A stretch of 64,000 nucleotides of DNA from an uncultured Candidatus Melainabacteria bacterium (GCA_934693165.1 CAKUUX010000003.1:70066-134065); one strand, 5' to 3'; positions 51,235 through 60,025 are shown, numbered from the stretch's first letter. Notes: generated by a model not told the origin, from the letters alone. Numbers and translations: made by a program.

Positions 51235-52280
51235 TAAACTTCCTTTAAACCAAAATGACGATAAGCTTCTGGAGAAACTTTACGACCACGAGGAGTTCTT
51301 ACAAGCAAGCCTGCTTGAAGTAAATAAGGTTCGCAAACATCTTCAATTGTGCGAACATCTTCTCCTAAGGCTGCTGCAATTGTATCCAAGCCAACAGGTC
51401 CACCATTATATTTTTCAATAATGAACATCAACATATTTCTATCTGTTTCATCCAAGCCGTATTCATCAATTTTTAAAATAGATAAAGACTCATTTGTTAA
51501 ACTTAAGTCAACTTTACCTTCATTTTTAACAATAGCAAAATCCCCGACTCTTTTAAGAAGTCTATTTGCAATACGTGGAGTTCCACGAGAACGTTTTGCA
51601 ATTTCTTTTGCACTATCTTTAGTAACTTCAATATTTAAAATTTTTGCAGTTCTTAAAATAACCTGAGTTAATTCATCTACTGAATAAAACTGTAATCTAT
51701 GAACAAATCCAAATCTATCTCTTAAAGGACTAGAAATTCCACCAGCTTTTGTAGTTGCACCTACAAGAGTAAACTTAGGAAGTTTTATTCTCATAGTTTT
51801 TACTGTTTGAGTTTTACCTGTCATCATATCAAGATAAAAATCTTCCATAGCAGGGTATAAAATTTCTTCTGTAACAGTATTCAAACGATGAATTTCATCA
51901 ATAAATAGAACCTCTCCTTCTTTTAATGACATCAAAACACCGATAATATCTCTTGGTCTTTCAAAAGACGGAGCAGAGGTAATTTTAACAGAAGTTCCCA
52001 ATTCTTCTGCAATAATTCCTGCAAGAGTAGTTTTTCCCAATCCTGGAGGGCCATAAAATAAAACATGGTCTAACGTTGTATTTCTTTTTTTTGCTGCTTC
52101 AATAGAAATTTTAAGAGTTTCTTTTAAAGCTGTTTGACCGACATAAGTATCAAAAGATTTTGGACGAATTGAATTTTCAAAAACTCTGTCATAGGCAATA
52201 GTTTCTGCCTTTATAACAGGATTTTTTCTAGGTTTTTCTTTTATTCTTTCTTCATCATCTGATAAAATAGCCATATTCAA
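51234..52280 (-). CDS. ruvB: Holliday junction branch migration helicase RuvB
   Basis: A 348-residue AAA+ ATPase that drives branch migration of Holliday junctions with RuvA. Walker A is GPPGLGKTT near residue 75, Walker B is LFIDEIHRL near residue 125, sensor 1 lies in TLVGATTKAGG, and the winged-helix end is GLLVRTPRGRKVSPEAYRHFGL. The start could be the Met three residues later. ruvC lies 5.6 kb away on the other strand; ruvA is not in the window. Co-transcribed with the yibE/F-like gene. Confidence 0.97.
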   Translation of the reverse strand: MNMAILSDDEERIKEKPRKNPVIKAETIAYDRVFENSIRPKSFDTYVGQTALKETLKISIEAAKKRNTTLDHVLFYGPPGLGKTTLAGIIAEELGTSVKITSAPSFERPRDIIGVLMSLKEGEVLFIDEIHRLNTVTEEILYPAMEDFYLDMMTGKTQTVKTMRIKLPKFTLVGATTKAGGISSPLRDRFGFVHRLQFYSVDELTQVILRTAKILNIEVTKDSAKEIAKRSRGTPRIANRLLKRVGDFAIVKNEGKVDLSLTNESLSILKIDEYGLDETDRNMLMFIIEKYNGGPVGLDTIAAALGEDVRTIEDVCEPYLLQAGLLVRTPRGRKVSPEAYRHFGLKEV

Positions 52281-52341
52281 ATAATATCATATTTAAAACC
52301 TAATGTCATTTTAGTAATATTTTAAAATAATATTAGTGACA

Positions 52342-52372
52342 GAGGCGAATTTTGCAATGCAAAATTCGCCTC
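52342..52372. terminator. Perfect GC-containing hairpin between ddh and ruvB
   Basis: GAGGCGAATTTTGCA and TGCAAAATTCGCCTC form 15-base arms around one base. There is no clear T run on the minus strand after it, so termination of ddh transcripts is likely but not certain. Confidence 0.6.
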
Positions 52373-52391
52373 TTAAAAAACTAATTAAATC

Positions 52392-53366
52392 CTATAACAT
52401 AGTAGAAATCAATTCTTCATTTGTTTTATTAGTTAAATAACTTGGTGCAATATCGAAAATTGTTCTGCAACCTGATTGACCTTCTTTGTTTAACTTATAG
52501 CTTGCTCTTGCGTATGCAACAAGTACGCTTGATGTAAATTCAGGGTTTGAATCAAGTTTCAAACTATATTCGATAACGTGTTTTGTACCTTCTGAGGTTT
52601 CACCACTTCTAATTACAAAACCACCGTGAGGAATACCAGAATGATTTTTGATTAGTTCTTCTTCTGAAATAAAGTGAACAGTTGTATCATAGTCGCTAAA
52701 ATAATTTGGCATAGTTACAATTTCGTGCTCAACTTGTTTTGCATCAGCACCTTCTTCTAATACAACAAAGCATTCTCTTGTGTGTTTTTGTCTTGTAGTA
52801 AGTTCAGGATTTTCACCGTTTCTTACAGAAGCTAAAGCTTCTTCTACAGGGATTGTATATTGCTTAGCATTTTTTACCCCTTTAATTCTTCTAATTGCAT
52901 CAGAATGACCTTGGCTAACGCCTTTACCCCAGAAAGTATAATCTTTTCCATTTGGTAATAAGATGTTTCCAAATAATCTATTTAGTGAGAACATTCCTGG
53001 ATCCCAGCCCAAAGAAATAATTGCAATTTTACCTGATTCTTTTGCTACTTTATCAACATTTGCAAAGTGTTCAGGGATTCTTGCGTGAGTATCAAAACTA
53101 TCAATAACATTAAACATTTTTGCATATTTTGGGGTTTGTACAGGTAAATCTGTAGCAGAACCACCACAAATAATTAAAACATCAATTTTATCTTTCCATT
53201 GTTCAATGTCGTTAACAGAAACAACAGGTGTGTTTGAATTAACTTTAACATCTTGAGGATTACGTCTAGTAAAAATTGCGCATAATTCCATGTCTTTATT
53301 AAATTTCATAGCGTTTTCAACACCTTTGCCTAAGTTTCCGTATCCTAAAATACCTAATCTAATCAT
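52392..53366 (-). CDS. ddh: meso-Diaminopimelate D-dehydrogenase
   Basis: A 324-residue NADP-dependent enzyme that makes meso-diaminopimelate in one step from tetrahydrodipicolinate and ammonia, for peptidoglycan and lysine. The N-terminal Rossmann motif is LGILGYGNLGKGVE, then the family segments VIDSFDTHARIPEH, SLGWDPGMFSLNRL and KGVSQGHSDAIRRI, and the C-terminal NPEFTSSVLVAYARA. Length is normal. TTAGGAGAAATAAAA is the ribosome binding site. It stands alone. Confidence 0.95.
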   Translation of the reverse strand: MIRLGILGYGNLGKGVENAMKFNKDMELCAIFTRRNPQDVKVNSNTPVVSVNDIEQWKDKIDVLIICGGSATDLPVQTPKYAKMFNVIDSFDTHARIPEHFANVDKVAKESGKIAIISLGWDPGMFSLNRLFGNILLPNGKDYTFWGKGVSQGHSDAIRRIKGVKNAKQYTIPVEEALASVRNGENPELTTRQKHTRECFVVLEEGADAKQVEHEIVTMPNYFSDYDTTVHFISEEELIKNHSGIPHGGFVIRSGETSEGTKHVIEYSLKLDSNPEFTSSVLVAYARASYKLNKEGQSGCRTIFDIAPSYLTNKTNEELISTML

Positions 53367-53577
53367 TTTTATTTCTCCTAATTTTTTCGTAATTTAGTAT
53401 AGCAAAACAACCATAAAAATAATATTTTGAGTATTATTAATTAGTTCAAAAAGCATGCTATTTCTAGATATTAGCTATGTAACAAAAACTTAACATGTTC
53501 TGAGAATATAGCAATAAAATTTTTGTTTGGTACTTTAAGTATGGGTAGGTTGTGTTCATTTATAGGTGTATTGTATT

Positions 53578-55206
53578 TTGAATATATCGACAAATTTAAA
53601 CATATCAAATACTAATAAAATTCAAAATAAACCTATTCAAAAAGGGTTTAGACAAAATAACTTTGTCCAAAAACCTGACACTTTTGAACACAATTCAAAT
53701 ATTAATTTCACTGGAAAAGCAAACCGAATAAAACAATACAACGTAACAACCGATTCATTATTAAATGCTGGAAAGGATGCCCAGCTTTCGTTAAACGGTC
53801 AATTAGCATCAGAAGGATGGGCTGGAAGAGTAGCCGATTCAGTAAGTAGGCTTTGGAATTCTAACAATAGAGCCGTTTTAGTTCAGGAAGATATTAATAA
53901 ATATAATGAACAAATAAATGATTTGAAAAAATCAGTAAAAGAAGACAAATTTACGGATAAATTCAAAGAAATTTTTGGTGTGGATTATAAACAGTCTAAC
54001 ATCAGAAAATATGAAAAAATTGCTAAACAGTTTAACATGGCAGTTACAACAAAAGCAGTATCTGATATTGTTTCTACAAAGTTAAAAGAAGATTTAGATA
54101 TTTATAATAAAAATAAAGGTGAACTTAAAGATAAAATCGAAAGAGTTCCTAATTATTTTGCAAATGTTGGTTCTGTACCATATTTTAATAAAACAACTAA
54201 AAAAGAAGATATTTTAAAGAATTTAGAAAATAATCTTGTAAGTATTGTAGGTTCGAAAGATACGTTAAACGCTAGCTTAAAGGCAAGTGGTATGGATACA
54301 AAAAAAATATCTGACCAAGAAAAATACAGTGCTTATGGATTAATGGCAAATTTTTTAATAGAAACGACAAAACAAACTTCAATAAATTTAAGTCATGGCA
54401 AAAATATTAAAGAGTTAAAAAAAGAATATGATGATGCTTATGTAAAGGCTTATGGCACAAAAAATCATATTCAAGAAAGAGTTGATAAATATAATCGTTC
54501 TCAAATTATTGGTGCTGCTGCCGTAAGAGGTGTGACACGTTCTGCACTTGGAACTTTAGTTATGCTAACAGCTCCGGAAGCAGGTTTTGCAAATTTGGTA
54601 TCAAAAGTTGCTACGACAGCAGGTGTGAAAATGCTTATAGATGGTTCTGATAAAATGACATATAAAACAGAAAATGCTTTTGATTCAAAAACATTTAAAA
54701 AACTTCTTCATTCTTCAGCGATAAGTGGTGCTGAAAAATTTGCGATAGGTATATTAGATAATATTATTCCTTGTGCAGGAACAGGTTATGATGTATTAGA
54801 TGAGGTTTTAACGCAAACAAGAGATGTTGCGGTTGAAACTTCGGTAGGTATGGTTGCTGAAAAGTTGAAAAAAGGTAATTGGGCAACAAATCAAATTGCG
54901 CCAAGAATGTTGATTTCTTTCGTATTTAATAATTTGGGTTCAGATAATCAAGAATTGAAAGCCTTAATAGGAATGTCAAAAGATGGAATTAATCAGGCTA
55001 TGAAGTTTAACAAAAGAGGTATTAATCCTACAAAAACAATTATTGAAGGAACAAAAGAAGCTTTAAAATCTGCAGAATTTCAAAACGATAAATCTTTTGA
55101 TAAATTAAGAGAATTATCAATTAATAAACCAGAAGAATATACAAAAATAATGGTATCTGTTCTTGATGAAATTATAAAAGAACATAAAGACGATGATATC
55201 GACTAA
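53578..55206 (+). CDS. Tagged protein of unknown function with a hydrophobic middle
   Basis: A 542-residue protein that I cannot assign. The N-terminus carries MNISTNLNIS, KPDTFEHN and NINFTGKANR, both parts of the shared tag. Residues about 90-290 are helical and Lys-rich. A weakly hydrophobic, Gly/Ala-rich region around 315-430 (GAAAVRGVTRSALGTLVMLTAPEAGFANLV) could touch membranes. I propose TTG 53578 as start, because it makes the N-terminus MNIST like the MNIN/MNIS of other tagged proteins and keeps ATAGGTGTA in the leader as at 7469; a GTG 12 bases upstream would destroy this leader. Confidence 0.55.
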   Translation: MNISTNLNISNTNKIQNKPIQKGFRQNNFVQKPDTFEHNSNINFTGKANRIKQYNVTTDSLLNAGKDAQLSLNGQLASEGWAGRVADSVSRLWNSNNRAVLVQEDINKYNEQINDLKKSVKEDKFTDKFKEIFGVDYKQSNIRKYEKIAKQFNMAVTTKAVSDIVSTKLKEDLDIYNKNKGELKDKIERVPNYFANVGSVPYFNKTTKKEDILKNLENNLVSIVGSKDTLNASLKASGMDTKKISDQEKYSAYGLMANFLIETTKQTSINLSHGKNIKELKKEYDDAYVKAYGTKNHIQERVDKYNRSQIIGAAAVRGVTRSALGTLVMLTAPEAGFANLVSKVATTAGVKMLIDGSDKMTYKTENAFDSKTFKKLLHSSAISGAEKFAIGILDNIIPCAGTGYDVLDEVLTQTRDVAVETSVGMVAEKLKKGNWATNQIAPRMLISFVFNNLGSDNQELKALIGMSKDGINQAMKFNKRGINPTKTIIEGTKEALKSAEFQNDKSFDKLRELSINKPEEYTKIMVSVLDEIIKEHKDDDID

Positions 55207-55216
55207 ACGCTAATTA

Positions 55217-55684
55217 CTATAAAAGGTAGTAATGAACAAAGTATGCGTAAAGGATACCAAGAATAGCGCCACCAAATACTTCTAAAGGAGTGTGACCTAG
55301 AAGTTCTTTTAATTTTGTTCCAATAGCTGCAGCGTCGTGATTGTAAAAATCATCCATCATTTTATTTAAACATACAGCCATTTTACCAGATGCACGTCTA
55401 ATTCCTGCTGCATCATACATAACAACAAGAGCATTACCTGCTGCAACTGCAAAATATAAAGAATCAAAACCTGCAATAATACCAACTGATACAGCCAAAC
55501 CAACCATACCTGCAGAATGTGAACTTGGCATACCACCTGTTGTTGTAAATACTCTAAAATCAACTTTTCTATGTACAATCAAATGTAAGAAAAATTTTAT
55601 TATTTGAGCAATAATTGCTGCTGTTAAACCAACAAAAAGTGCTTCTATACCATTGTTGTATATTAATCCAGAAATTAGTTCCAT
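55217..55684 (-). CDS. DUF212 / divergent PAP2-like membrane protein
   Basis: A 155-residue integral membrane protein of the DUF212 family, related to PAP2 phosphatases. TTTGGMPSSHSAGMVGLA near residues 47-64 is the family signature, followed by YDAAGIRRASGKMAVCLN and GHTPLEVFGGAILGI. It could dephosphorylate a polyprenyl diphosphate, which fits its position 2 bases after the prenyl synthase gene in the same operon. This role is inferred. Confidence 0.85.
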   Translation of the reverse strand: MELISGLIYNNGIEALFVGLTAAIIAQIIKFFLHLIVHRKVDFRVFTTTGGMPSSHSAGMVGLAVSVGIIAGFDSLYFAVAAGNALVVMYDAAGIRRASGKMAVCLNKMMDDFYNHDAAAIGTKLKELLGHTPLEVFGGAILGILYAYFVHYYLL

Positions 55685-55686
55685 TA

Positions 55687-56550
55687 TTAAACTTTAGCCT
55701 TTCTCTCTATAGAAGAAATGATGTCTTCTAACACATTAGATTTTATATTGTATTTGTTTAGTATAGCACGACACTCATCAAGTAGGCAATCAACTTTACA
55801 TTCAGACTCTTTCAAACCGTACAATCTAGTGTATGTAGACTTTTCAGCCACTTCATCTTTTCCTAGAGTTTTACCCATTTCTTCAAAAGTTGAAGTTTCA
55901 TCCAAAATATCATCACAAATTTGGAATGCAATGCCTAATTTCAAACCAAGTTCATCTAAATGTTCCAAAACCTCATCAGAAACACCTGCAACAACACCAC
56001 CTGCTTTTAGAGCAAATCTAAACATGTCTGCAGTTTTATGAGTGTGAATGTATTCAAGAGTTTTTGCATCAATCTTTTTACCTTCTGATTGAATATCAAC
56101 AATTTGACCAGCAATAATTCCAAAAACACCTGCAGCATTTGAATACAATTCAACTAATTTCAAAACTTTTTCTGGTGATAGATTTTTTGATTTTTCTATA
56201 ATTGTTTGAATACCATAACTTATTAGTGCGTCGCCTGCTAAAACAGCAGTTGATTCAGAAAAAGCTTTATGATTAGAAGGTTTTCCACGTCTAAAATCAT
56301 CATTATCCATACAAGGTAAATCATCATGGATTAAACTTTGTACGTGCAACATTTCAATAGCACAAGCTATTGGAAGTGCATCTTCAACATTTCCACCAAA
56401 CAATTTGCAAGTTTCTAAACACATAACAGGTCTTAATCTTTTGCCACCTGCAAGTACACTATATCTCATAGATTCAAAAATTTCTTCTGGATATTGTACA
56501 GGAATGTATTCATCTAACTTTTTTTCTACTAAATCAATATAATTCTTCAT
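55687..56550 (-). CDS. ispA: Farnesyl/geranylgeranyl diphosphate synthase-type polyprenyl synthetase
   Basis: A 287-residue trans-prenyltransferase. The first Asp-rich motif is LIHDDLPCMDNDDFRRGKPSNH (DDxxxxD form of bacterial short-chain enzymes), the second is FQICDDILDETSTFEEMGK with DDxxD. It makes C15 or C20 diphosphates for undecaprenyl, quinone or carotenoid synthesis. The operon rsgA-ispA-DUF212 is tight: it overlaps rsgA by 17 bases and precedes the DUF212 gene by 2 bases. The chain length cannot be read with certainty. Confidence 0.93.
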   Translation of the reverse strand: MKNYIDLVEKKLDEYIPVQYPEEIFESMRYSVLAGGKRLRPVMCLETCKLFGGNVEDALPIACAIEMLHVQSLIHDDLPCMDNDDFRRGKPSNHKAFSESTAVLAGDALISYGIQTIIEKSKNLSPEKVLKLVELYSNAAGVFGIIAGQIVDIQSEGKKIDAKTLEYIHTHKTADMFRFALKAGGVVAGVSDEVLEHLDELGLKLGIAFQICDDILDETSTFEEMGKTLGKDEVAEKSTYTRLYGLKESECKVDCLLDECRAILNKYNIKSNVLEDIISSIERKAKV

Positions 56551-57541
56551 CGTGTGTTTCCTCTTTTACTAATTTTTGTTTTGATAATCTTCTTGAATCT
56601 TGGCGTTTTCTTGCACTAATTTTCGCCATAGATTTGTTGTTATGTTCTTTAGAAAAAGTTTCTACCTTTATACCTGAATATTTTACTTTTTCTTTGTATT
56701 CTTGAGCCTCTTTTACAAAAGCAACATAACTTTCATATCGAGTTTCTGCAATTTCTCTTAAATTTTCAAGAACGGCACAACCGTCTTCATGAAAATGTAG
56801 GCAATCAGAATATTTACATAAACCTTTGTATTTATCAAATTCTACAAATAAGTCACTTATTTCTAATGGTAAAATAAAATCAAATCTAAGATTTGAAAAA
56901 CCTGGAGTATCAACAATTTTTATATCATCAGTTACTTTTATAATTTCACAATGACGAGTTGTGTGAGTACCACGTTCTGTTTTTTCACTAACTAAACCAG
57001 TTCTTAAATTTAAATTTGGATTTATAGCATTAACCAAACTTGATTTTCCAACCCCTGAATTACCACATAGGGCAGTCGTTTTATCTTTTAAAACATCTAT
57101 AAAATCATCAATATTTGATTTTTCAAGCGCTGAGGTAAAAATAATATCGTAGCCAAGTGGTTCATAAATTGAAAAAACTCTCTCAATTAACATATCATCT
57201 TGTGATAAATCATTTTTGTTAAAACAAAGTTTTACTGGAATATTATAGTATTTTGCAAAACAAATATATCTGTTTAGTTGCATAAAATCTAAAGCAGGCT
57301 CTTTTACTGCAGAAACAATAATCATTTGATCAACATTACTAACTGCAGGACGAGGAATAAAATTTTTACGAGGTAATATTTTTGTAATTTTTTCATCCTC
57401 AAATTCAACAAAATCACCAACAACAACTCGTTGTTTTTGTTTCTTCAAAACCTCTCTCAACTTGCATTCGTGAATTTTTTCATCTGAATTCACATAATAA
57501 AAGTCTGAATGAATTTTTAGAACTTGACCTTGATATACCAT
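56534..57541 (-). CDS. rsgA: Ribosome small subunit GTPase RsgA
   Basis: A 335-residue circularly permuted GTPase that checks late 30S maturation. The OB-fold (GQVLKIHSDFYYVN onward) is followed by the permuted G motifs: NKNDL (G4), GNSGVGKSSLVNAI (G1) and DTPGFSNL (G3). The zinc site is CKYSDCLHFHEDGC. I chose ATG 57541; a longer frame from 57631 would include the terminator hairpin of 57596-57620 inside the coding region. No clear ribosome binding site precedes 57541. First gene of the operon with ispA and DUF212. Confidence 0.9.
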   Translation of the reverse strand: MVYQGQVLKIHSDFYYVNSDEKIHECKLREVLKKQKQRVVVGDFVEFEDEKITKILPRKNFIPRPAVSNVDQMIIVSAVKEPALDFMQLNRYICFAKYYNIPVKLCFNKNDLSQDDMLIERVFSIYEPLGYDIIFTSALEKSNIDDFIDVLKDKTTALCGNSGVGKSSLVNAINPNLNLRTGLVSEKTERGTHTTRHCEIIKVTDDIKIVDTPGFSNLRFDFILPLEISDLFVEFDKYKGLCKYSDCLHFHEDGCAVLENLREIAETRYESYVAFVKEAQEYKEKVKYSGIKVETFSKEHNNKSMAKISARKRQDSRRLSKQKLVKEETHDEELY

Positions 57542-57595
57542 AACAGAGTTAATCGTACCATGAAGGAAATCTATCTTCAAACAAGAAAAACACAT

Positions 57596-57620
57596 AATAA
57601 AAAGCCGCCTTTGAGGCGGT
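57596..57620 (-). terminator. Intrinsic terminator or attenuator upstream of rsgA
   Basis: On the minus strand, CCGCC TCAAA GGCGG is followed by CTTTTTATT. It lies about 55 bases before the rsgA start codon, with no recognisable complete gene upstream on that strand, so it could be an attenuator in the rsgA leader. Confidence 0.65.
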
Positions 57621-57693
57621 GTTTTCTGCATCCTAATGGTCTTTTTAGTGTTTATTTTTTTAGGAGTTTATATAATTTAGAGTAAATGTATTT

Positions 57694-57821
57694 AGTGTTC
57701 TTTTTACACTTTCAATCCACATTTATATTATGCGCCTAATAAGTTTAAAAGTCAACTGTTTGTTTTGTACTAATTTTTCACAAATTCTCAAGAGTACACA
57801 TATTAGTGTCTTTTATACACT
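57694..57821. promoter_or_regulatory. Two AGTGT-N7-ACACT palindromes between rsgA and ruvC
   Basis: AGTGTTCTTTTTACACT at 57694-57710 and AGTGTCTTTTATACACT at 57805-57821, each 17 bases with the same 7-base T-rich spacer. A third half-site occurs near 57647. They lie between two divergent promoters and look like operators. The rest of 57632-57908 is AT-rich; a 20-codon minus-strand frame starting MWIESVKRTL is present but not convincing. Confidence 0.5.
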
Positions 57822-57872
57822 TTACAAAAGTTCACATGATGTTTTTGTTTAATTATTACCATTATTTTACGT

Positions 57873-57902
57873 TTGGATTTAACTTAAAAAATCTGATATA
57901 AT
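57873..57902 (+). promoter_or_regulatory. Promoter of leaderless ruvC
   Basis: TTGGAT at 57873-57878, 18-base spacer, TATAAT at 57897-57902. The ATG at 57909 follows after 6 bases, which implies a leaderless mRNA. Confidence 0.6.
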
Positions 57903-57908
57903 TACCTT

Positions 57909-58400
57909 ATGCTTATACTCGGTATTGACCCAGGAATGGCTATTGTAGGGTATTCTCTTCTCAATACAGAAGGAGATACTCTTGAGCTTGTTTCCTCTGG
58001 TTCTATTCAAACTAAATCTGACAAAAAAGATTCTCAAAGACTTTTAGAAATCTTTGAGGACATGTGCACGATTATCGAAAAATTTAAACCAGATGTTGCA
58101 TCTATAGAAAAATTATTCTATTTTAAAAATCAAAAAACAATCATTCCTGTAGCCGAAGCAAGGGGCGTAATCGTTATGGCGCTTGAAAAATACGGCATTC
58201 GAATCTACGAATTCACACCACTTGAAATAAAACAAAATCTTACTGGTTTTGGTAGAGCTGATAAAAAAGAAGTAGAAAGAATGGTAAAAATTACACTTAA
58301 TCAGGAAGATTTACCAAAACTAGATGATACAGTCGATTCTATCGCCATGGGGATATGCTGTGCTAGATGTTGCGTAAACGATAAACTTGTGACAAAATAA
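57909..58400 (+). CDS. ruvC: Crossover junction endodeoxyribonuclease RuvC
   Basis: A 163-residue nuclease that cleaves Holliday junctions. Catalytic acidic residues are in ILGIDPGMAIVGY (first Asp), ASIEKLFYFKNQKTI (Glu), and DDTVDSIAMGICC (two Asp) at the C-terminus. Length is normal. TATAAT lies 6 bases before the start, so the mRNA should be leaderless. It heads a group with a small membrane protein and mtnA. Confidence 0.95.
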   Translation: MLILGIDPGMAIVGYSLLNTEGDTLELVSSGSIQTKSDKKDSQRLLEIFEDMCTIIEKFKPDVASIEKLFYFKNQKTIIPVAEARGVIVMALEKYGIRIYEFTPLEIKQNLTGFGRADKKEVERMVKITLNQEDLPKLDDTVDSIAMGICCARCCVNDKLVTK

Positions 58401-58425
58401 CTATACAAAATAGAGAGGTTAAATT

Positions 58426-58941
58426 ATGAATATCAACATATTATTATTAAAACAAATTGCTATTCTTAGTGCTATTGCAGGTGGTGCACTTGCAGTAGTG
58501 TCAATCATTCCATACATTAATGTGTTTTCTTTCACAATATTAATGCTATTCCTTAGTGGAGGAGTTTTATATTACATGAAAAGAAATAATATGATTGGAA
58601 TATTTGATTTAAGAGAAGGTTCAATCTTTGGGGCAGTTGTTGGATTTGTATCATTTATCGCATTTTCAGTTGTATTTGTACCTTTAGATATTATCTTAAG
58701 CCTTTTAACTAAAGGTTTTCACGCATTACTAAGTTTTATTCCGGTACACACATCATTTTTATTATATTTCTTCAATAATTTTGGTGGATTTATTGTTCTT
58801 ATAATGCTAATAATTTTTGTAGGTTTATTATCAGCTCTAATGAACGCATTTACAGGTCTTGTTACAGCTTATGTTTATGAAGCTCTTTCAGGCATAAAAA
58901 AAGAAGAAAACAACGAAAATATTGATATAGAAATTAAATAA
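58426..58941 (+). CDS. Small integral membrane protein of unknown function
   Basis: A 171-residue protein with about four membrane helices: residues 8-50 (two, split near SIIPYINVF), 62-90 and 115-155. The acidic C-terminus KKEENNENIDIEIK faces the cytoplasm in a likely model. No family recognised. It starts 25 bases after ruvC with AGAGAGGTTAAATT as ribosome binding site and ends 25 bases before mtnA, so it is in the same transcript. Confidence 0.7.
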   Translation: MNINILLLKQIAILSAIAGGALAVVSIIPYINVFSFTILMLFLSGGVLYYMKRNNMIGIFDLREGSIFGAVVGFVSFIAFSVVFVPLDIILSLLTKGFHALLSFIPVHTSFLLYFFNNFGGFIVLIMLIIFVGLLSALMNAFTGLVTAYVYEALSGIKKEENNENIDIEIK

Positions 58942-58966
58942 CAAATTTATATAGCTAGGAGTAAAA

Positions 58967-60025
58967 ATGGAATTTCACAGCAAAATAAAAACTATCGAAT
59001 GGGTAGATAATTTTTCAAGATTAATTGACCAAACTATTTTGCCATACGAGTTTAAATATGTTGACGTAAAAACAGGCGACGACATGTATGATGCTATTAA
59101 AACAATGATAGTCAGAGGTGCTCCTGCAATCGGTATTGCTGGCGCTCATGGTGTTGCACTTTACGCCCAAGAACTTCAAAAAGAAAATCTTTCAAGAGAA
59201 GAATTTGTTAAAAATTTAATCGAAAAAGCTGATTATATGGCAACTTCAAGACCTACAGCAGTAAATTTAATGTGGGCTTGTAAAAAACAAAAAGAATTGA
59301 TAGAAAATTCAACTTCTGACATTGACGGTATCGTAAAAGAATTAGTTGAAAACGGTATCAAAATGGAAAATGAAGATATCGAAATTAATAAAAAAATGGG
59401 CGACTATGGTGCAGAAGTTGTTCCAAAAGGTGCAACAATCCTGACACATTGTAACGCAGGTGCATTGGCTACAGTTGCTTATGGTACGGCACTTGGTGTT
59501 ATTCGTTCAGCTTTTGCAAAAGATAATACAATACAAGTTTTTGCAGACGAAACAAGACCAAGACAACAAGGTGCAAGACTTACAACTTTTGAACTTAAAA
59601 CAGACGGTATTCCAGTAACTCTCATTACTGACGGTATGTGTTCATATTTTATGAGCAAGGGTATGATTGACATGGTTGTTGTTGGAGCAGATAGAATTGC
59701 TTCAAACGGTGATACTGCAAACAAAATTGGTACTTATACGGTTGCTATTGCAGCAAAATACCATAATGTACCATTCTATATTGCAGCACCACTTTCAACA
59801 ATCGATAGAAACATTAAATCTGGTAAAGAAATACCTATCGAAGAACGTTCTCACGAAGAAGTTTCACATATCAATGGTAAAACTGTTTGCGCTGAAGGTA
59901 TCAAATTTTTAAATCCAGCCTTTGATGTAACACCAAACGAACTTATTTCAGGTATTATTACAGAAAAAGGCATATTGCGTGCGCCGTACGAAGTTTCTAT
60001 CAAAGAAGCTTTTGAAAAAGAATAA
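58967..60025 (+). CDS. mtnA: S-methyl-5-thioribose-1-phosphate isomerase
   Basis: A 352-residue enzyme of methionine salvage, converting methylthioribose 1-phosphate to methylthioribulose 1-phosphate. Signatures: IVRGAPAIGIAGAHGVAL, SRPTAVNLMWA, LTHCNAGALATVAYGTALGV (catalytic Cys), DETRPRQQGARLT, and VVGADRIASNGDTANKIGT (catalytic Asp). No other salvage gene adjoins. A strong terminator follows at 60089-60113. ATAGCTAGGAGTAAAA precedes the ATG. Confidence 0.95.
   Translation: MEFHSKIKTIEWVDNFSRLIDQTILPYEFKYVDVKTGDDMYDAIKTMIVRGAPAIGIAGAHGVALYAQELQKENLSREEFVKNLIEKADYMATSRPTAVNLMWACKKQKELIENSTSDIDGIVKELVENGIKMENEDIEINKKMGDYGAEVVPKGATILTHCNAGALATVAYGTALGVIRSAFAKDNTIQVFADETRPRQQGARLTTFELKTDGIPVTLITDGMCSYFMSKGMIDMVVVGADRIASNGDTANKIGTYTVAIAAKYHNVPFYIAAPLSTIDRNIKSGKEIPIEERSHEEVSHINGKTVCAEGIKFLNPAFDVTPNELISGIITEKGILRAPYEVSIKEAFEKE

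Noticed and set aside
57542..57631. Longer rsgA product starting at 57631
   Set aside because: The extra 30 codons cover an intrinsic terminator hairpin and do not resemble RsgA; family proteins start at the OB-fold.
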